Shown: positions 60,245 to 64,000 of the stretch, piece after piece
How the letters are laid out: every line of letters starts with the position of its first letter
Position numbering within the stretch: the first letter of the stretch is position 1
Position numbers and translations under genes: made by a program
Notes under the pieces: generated by a model
What the model saw: the letters and a program-made list of their open reading frames with translations, nothing else
Told to the model about the DNA's origin: nothing
Databases searched by the model: none
DNA from: Candidatus Binatia bacterium
Lineage (GTDB): Bacteria; Desulfobacterota; Binatia; Bin18
NCBI GenBank assembly: GCA_022820725.1
Contig: JAJEFA010000004.1
Span: 1-64,000 of the forward strand
Length of the DNA: 64,000 nt
Reading direction: 5' to 3'

Positions 60245-61435
60245 ATGGTGCAACCGTTGGCTGGCTTTCGTGTCCTTGATCTCTCGCGCATATTAGCCGG
60301 GCCGTTCTGCGCCATGGCCCTGGGAGACCTGGGGGCCGAGGTCATCAAAGTCGAACGGCCGGGAAGCGGAGATGATACACGTGCCTGGGGGCCGCCGTTT
60401 GCGGGCGGGGAAAGTGCGTACTACCTCTGCGCCAATCGCAATAAGAAAAGTATCACTATCAATCTCAAATCTGATGCCGGAAAGGAATTAATCCGCCGTC
60501 TTGTCCGGGTCAGTGATGTGCTCATTGAGAACTTCAAATCCGGGGAAATGGCGTCGCTGGATCTAGGGTATGAACAGCTCAAGCAGGATAATGCCGGACT
60601 GGTCTATTGTGCGATTACCGGCTACGGCCAGACCGGCCCGGACAAGGACCTGCCCGGATACGATTTCATTATTCAGGGCCGAGGCGGGGTGATGAGTATC
60701 ACCGGCGAGGCCGAGGGCGAGCCTATGAAAGTCGGGGTCGCCATTACCGACATTACCGCCGGTTTGTTCGCCGCCAATGCCATTCAGGCCGCCTTGCTCG
60801 CCCGCACGAAAACGGGCCAGGGGCAGGCGATCGACATCTCCCTGCTGGACGCCCAGGTCGCGTGGCTGGCCAACGTTGGCAGTAATTATTTAGTGTCCGG
60901 CATCAAACCCGGTCGATATGGCAACGCCCATCCGTCCATTGTGCCGTACCAGTCCTTTCAAGCGCAAGACGGCTATTTTTGTTTGGCCGTTGGCAACGAT
61001 GGCCAATGGCAGAAACTCTGCCAGCTCATTGCCCGTCCCGAGCTGACGGCTGACGAGCGGTTTTCTACCAACCCCGCGCGAGTGCAAAACCGGGCGACCC
61101 TTATCCCGCTTCTCCAAGACGTATTTGGCACGGACACGGTGCGGGGCTGGCTGCGGAAAATTCGGGCCGTGGGAATTGCGTGCGGGCCCATTCAGTCCAT
61201 TGACGAAGTCTTTGCGGATGAACAGGTGCTTGCCCGCGACATGCGTGTGTCCATGCCGCATCCAACCGCAGGAGAAGTTCTGCTTGCCGGCTCGCCGCTC
61301 AAACTCTCTTCAACTCCGGTCGAGTTCCGCCTCCCGCCGCCTTTATTAGGAGAGCATACGGACGAAGTGTTGACAGACCTGCTTGGCTATTCGGCGCAGG
61401 AGGTCGGGCGGTTGCGTGAGGAGGGGGCGGTTTGA
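60245..61435 (+). CDS. CaiB/BaiF-family CoA transferase (family III)
   Basis: 396 residues from ATG 60245 (GGAGGG seven bases upstream; an ATG at 60239 is too close to it). Family III features: PLAGFRVLDLSRILAGPFCAMALGDLGAEVIKVERPGSGDDTRAWGPPF, SDVLIENFKSGEMASLDLGYEQL, CAITGYGQTGPDKDLPGYDFIIQGRGGVMSITGE with the catalytic Asp in LPGYD, and AQVAWLANVGSNYL. It moves CoA between acyl groups and free acids with retention. Substrate unknown. Confidence 0.92.
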   Translation: MVQPLAGFRVLDLSRILAGPFCAMALGDLGAEVIKVERPGSGDDTRAWGPPFAGGESAYYLCANRNKKSITINLKSDAGKELIRRLVRVSDVLIENFKSGEMASLDLGYEQLKQDNAGLVYCAITGYGQTGPDKDLPGYDFIIQGRGGVMSITGEAEGEPMKVGVAITDITAGLFAANAIQAALLARTKTGQGQAIDISLLDAQVAWLANVGSNYLVSGIKPGRYGNAHPSIVPYQSFQAQDGYFCLAVGNDGQWQKLCQLIARPELTADERFSTNPARVQNRATLIPLLQDVFGTDTVRGWLRKIRAVGIACGPIQSIDEVFADEQVLARDMRVSMPHPTAGEVLLAGSPLKLSSTPVEFRLPPPLLGEHTDEVLTDLLGYSAQEVGRLREEGAV

Positions 61436-61442
61436 CCCGACG

Positions 61443-62795
61443 TTACCGCCGCCCCTCGCTTAATATATTCACGTCGTAGCGTTCTTCGACGTGTTCGAGA
61501 TCGACATCGGGGTATTCGATAGTGTAGGCGGAGAAAATTGTAGCCTGCTCCTGTTTGACATCAACAATCGTGAACCCGATATTACGGGGCACCTGCTTGC
61601 CCCGGTCCGACTCGGCCTGACTAGGGTCTTCGGACCAGCCGTGCAGCAGGTCGTTGACCTTCCAGAGCTTGCCATCAGCGTCAAAAACAAGGACCATCGC
61701 CGTCTCATAGGTCTCCGCATCCCAAAAATAGATTTTGCTGCTGTAGTTGCGGGGCATGGTCGGTGTTTGTTCGACAACGGCACATAAACGTAACTCCCAG
61801 CGGTCGTTGGGCAGCCAGCCGTTGGGGCCGTAGAAGCGGGCGTACGGGTGCTGGGAATTCATGACGTGCAATAGCACTTTCCAGCCCAGAAATTTCCACT
61901 CATGGTCGAGGATACGACCGGAAAATCCGGTAAAATCGTCCAGCGTCATCTCTGTTCCGGCAACGGAATCATCCCGTTCATGCGTGGACAGGCGGCGGAC
62001 CTTGCGCAGTTGGGGCAGGAAACCCCAGGCGTCGTCCGGTTGACGCGGGTTGTCATAGCGATAGATCATAAACCGTTGTCCCCGGACGTCGTACGGCTCA
62101 AGCACCTCGACATAATCCTTGTATTCAAATCGTCCCGCATCAGTGAAGGGCAGGAGATGGCCCTGCTGTGAGAGCTGGGCCAAGTGGTTATGGTAGACGC
62201 GCTGGTATAAGGCAACGAGATGGCGGATTGCTCTCCCGCCGCCCTGAATCAGGTCCTCCGGGAACCCGGAGAGTTGAGACGCGCTTCCGCCCTTTGCAAT
62301 GAGAGCGCCCAGATAGCGTTCGACATTCATGCCGTAGTACTGCCATCGGTAGTTGAAGTTCCAGGCCGCTTTAACCCCCGAAGTTGGGTCGTCGGGATTG
62401 ATCAGCGCTTGGGCAAATGGCCGTCCGGCAATATAGTTCTCCAGTGCCCCGTCCGCGGCGAGGCGGGTTTGATTGGCATACTGCTCGGTCGCAGCCAGAT
62501 AATCGGGGTGGGGCGGGTAATGGCCCGTGGGCGCAACATGAAACTCGACCTCGGGGAAATCAAACTCGTCAATATAGCGCGGCGGCAGGAAGGGGCGCAG
62601 CTTCTCCAGGTCGGCCTGTCTCAGAATATCGCCCTCTTTGAATTGGGGTAGCGTGGCCAGATTTGTGCTGATCCAGTGCTGGATATCTTCCCGAGTGGGG
62701 AGGCCCTGACCCTGCGAGTGGACATGGGGTGTCAACATGACGCTCAGCACGAGCGCAATGAGTACGCCACACATGGAAAAAATCGCCTTACGCAT
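61443..62795 (-). CDS. secreted DUF1329-domain protein
   Basis: 450 residues. Signal peptide about 1-27 (ending VHS), then a long beta-rich DUF1329 region (LolA-like fold): AWNFNYRWQYYGMNVERYLGAL, MIYRYDNPRQPDDAWGFLPQLRKVRRLSTHERDDSVAGTEMTLDDFTGFSGRILDHEWKFLGWKVLL and the ending FTIVDVKQEQATIFSAYTIEYPDVD. DUF1329 proteins are outer-membrane-linked and of unknown function, often next to hydrocarbon-degradation loci. It is convergent with the CoA transferase (8 bases between stops). Confidence 0.88.
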   Translation of the reverse strand: MRKAIFSMCGVLIALVLSVMLTPHVHSQGQGLPTREDIQHWISTNLATLPQFKEGDILRQADLEKLRPFLPPRYIDEFDFPEVEFHVAPTGHYPPHPDYLAATEQYANQTRLAADGALENYIAGRPFAQALINPDDPTSGVKAAWNFNYRWQYYGMNVERYLGALIAKGGSASQLSGFPEDLIQGGGRAIRHLVALYQRVYHNHLAQLSQQGHLLPFTDAGRFEYKDYVEVLEPYDVRGQRFMIYRYDNPRQPDDAWGFLPQLRKVRRLSTHERDDSVAGTEMTLDDFTGFSGRILDHEWKFLGWKVLLHVMNSQHPYARFYGPNGWLPNDRWELRLCAVVEQTPTMPRNYSSKIYFWDAETYETAMVLVFDADGKLWKVNDLLHGWSEDPSQAESDRGKQVPRNIGFTIVDVKQEQATIFSAYTIEYPDVDLEHVEERYDVNILSEGRR

Positions 62796-62920
62796 GGACT
62801 CTGTTCCCTTCCAGGTCTACTATCGCTGTCAACCTAACCGAGCCCTTGCCCTGCCGCAAGGAGACGGCAGGCTCCAGCGTTGGATGGCGAGAGACCGGAA
62901 GTCGTGCGGAGAAGAACGCG

Positions 62921-64000
62921 TCAATCTGCCGGCTTGGGTCTTGCCCGCGTTCCCCACGCCGCCCCGATTGCACCGCCGAGAGCCACGCCGCCTGCGCACA
63001 AAAACATCACTGTAAAATCGGTGTATTCGAGGACCGCCCCCAAAACGATACTGCTCAGCCCCACCCCAACATCGAACGCTCCCATCAGCGTGGCCAGCGC
63101 AGCCCCGCGCTCGTGCAGGGGCGAGCGATCGACCACCAGGGCCATGATGGAGGGTTGCACCCCTCCGAATCCTAAGCCTTGCAAGGCGGCTGCAACCAGA
63201 AGGCCGAAAAGGGACGACGAAAACGCGAGCGTGGTCATTGCGACCGTAAGACAGACCATGCCGGGAACAATCACCGCCGCGCGGCCAAAGCGGTCGGACA
63301 GTCGTCCGGCAAAGGGGCGTGAGACCACGACCACAATGGAATATACGGTAAAGTATAGGCCTGGATTGCCCAGGTTGGCGGCCTTGACAAAGAGCGGCAG
63401 AAAAGAGACCACGGCGCCAAAGGTGACCGTCATGCAGACGGCAATAAAACCGGGAAAGAGCGCGGCCCGGCTCACCCATTTGTGTAGCTGGGCGCCTGCC
63501 TGGTGCTGGGACGGAGCGCGCGCCGGCTCCCGGATCAATTGTGACAGGACAAGACTGCCGAGGCCGAGGGCCGCACACAGCCAGAACAGGGAATCATAAC
63601 CGATGTGGCCGATGAGCATGACGCCCAACGCCGGGCCGATGGTCATGGCCAGGTTAAGGGACATGCCGTAATACCCCATCCCCTCTCCGCGCCGACTCGG
63701 CGGGGCCAGGTCGGCAACGATGACCCCGGCGGCGGTCGTATAGGCGGCTATCCCTAATCCGTGAAAAAAACGCAGACCCAGCATGACCGGGACGGACTCG
63801 GCCTGGGTGTAGAGAGCGGGGGCCAGACAGTAGATGAGGGCGCCGATACTGAGAATGGTCTTCCGACTCCACTGGTCAACCAAACGGCCGGTCATGGGAC
63901 GCACGAGCAGGGCGGAGACGGCGAACGCACCCATGATCAGGCCGACCTGGGAGTCTGCGCCGTGGAGTTCCTCAACTACAAAGACCGGCAGGACGGCAAA
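62921..64000 (-). CDS. MFS transporter, 5' end beyond window
   Basis: At least 360 residues are encoded here; the frame stays open to position 64000, so the true start lies outside the window. ATG 63934 begins too late, because the MFS pattern FAVLPVFVVEELHGADSQVGLIMGAFAVSALLVRPMTGRLVDQWSRKTIL already covers TM helices 1-2 and the MFS motif A (GRLVDQWSRK). Later helices include GIAAYTTAAGVIVADLAPPSRRGEGMGYYG and PFAGRLSDRFGRAAVIVPGM. A 12-helix drug/metabolite efflux transporter by pattern; substrate unknown. Confidence 0.88.
   Translation of the reverse strand, partial: FAVLPVFVVEELHGADSQVGLIMGAFAVSALLVRPMTGRLVDQWSRKTILSIGALIYCLAPALYTQAESVPVMLGLRFFHGLGIAAYTTAAGVIVADLAPPSRRGEGMGYYGMSLNLAMTIGPALGVMLIGHIGYDSLFWLCAALGLGSLVLSQLIREPARAPSQHQAGAQLHKWVSRAALFPGFIAVCMTVTFGAVVSFLPLFVKAANLGNPGLYFTVYSIVVVVSRPFAGRLSDRFGRAAVIVPGMVCLTVAMTTLAFSSSLFGLLVAAALQGLGFGGVQPSIMALVVDRSPLHERGAALATLMGAFDVGVGLSSIVLGAVLEYTDFTVMFLCAGGVALGGAIGAAWGTRARPKPAD

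Overview
This 64 kb window comes from a gene-dense, moderately GC-rich bacterial chromosome. The contents fit an uncultured soil or marine lineage of the Tectomicrobia / Binatota / deltaproteobacterial kind: many acyl-CoA and CoA-transferase genes, four LLM flavin monooxygenases, amidohydrolases, EthD proteins, a molybdenum hydroxylase and UGA-encoded selenocysteine. That placement is inference. No rRNA, tRNA, phage, IS element or CRISPR array was seen. Only one gap exceeds 300 bases (22415-22776), and it is filled with palindromic repeats.

Layout. 0-4.5 kb: a decayed GNAT gene, an acyl-CoA dehydrogenase, an LLM oxidoreductase, a SnoaL-like protein and a double EthD protein. 4.4-8 kb: a thiol-redox block with a VKOR-DsbA fusion, a nitrate-reductase-associated protein, a SurA-N/DsbA protein whose first active-site cysteine codon is UGA (a selenoprotein with a good bacterial SECIS hairpin), a 32-residue membrane peptide and a DedA protein. 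8-12.9 kb: a LysM lytic transglycosylase, a ketopantoate-reductase-like enzyme, three unknown genes and an FGE-like protein.

12.8-28.3 kb is the centrepiece: a complete quinohemoprotein amine dehydrogenase (QHNDH) locus. It holds qhpG (Trp hydroxylase), qhpF (peptide exporter), qhpE (leader protease), qhpA (diheme alpha subunit), qhpD (radical-SAM thioether maturase), qhpC (crosslinked CTQ-bearing gamma subunit) and qhpB (beta propeller), followed by a Tat-exported nitroreductase. After a palindromic repeat cluster and an XRE-methyltransferase fusion comes a second set of structural genes, qhpA-qhpC-unknown-qhpB, with no maturation genes of its own. The two gamma precursors share a leader sequence, so one maturation machine probably serves two amine dehydrogenases. 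Both gamma subunits carry an extra conserved cysteine.

28.3-41.3 kb is a catabolic block, mostly on the + strand: metallohydrolase, MaoC, citrate-lyase-like CoA lyase, an HMG-CoA-synthase-like/DUF35 fusion lacking the catalytic cysteine, thiolase, two helical metalloenzyme-like proteins, a Na+/solute symporter with a small partner, LLM oxidoreductase, a second MaoC-type protein, a second double EthD protein and an alpha/beta hydrolase. Two 55-bp palindromic repeats lie here. 41.5-52.3 kb: an HtrA protease, a secreted methyltransferase-like protein, a three-subunit molybdenum hydroxylase, 3-hydroxyacyl-CoA dehydrogenase, nitronate monooxygenase, LLM oxidoreductase and an FMN alpha-hydroxyacid oxidase.

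52.5-64 kb: a DUF5615/DUF433 toxin-antitoxin pair, an unknown gene next to a UGSC-family selenoprotein (second UGA, second SECIS), two amidohydrolases around an LLM oxidoreductase, a strong terminator, a BrnT/BrnA pair, two small unknown genes, a CaiB-type CoA transferase, a DUF1329 protein and an MFS transporter that runs off the right edge. Two independent UGA-Sec genes imply that the host decodes selenocysteine, although no sel genes are in the window. All family assignments were made by eye from sequence; no database search was run.
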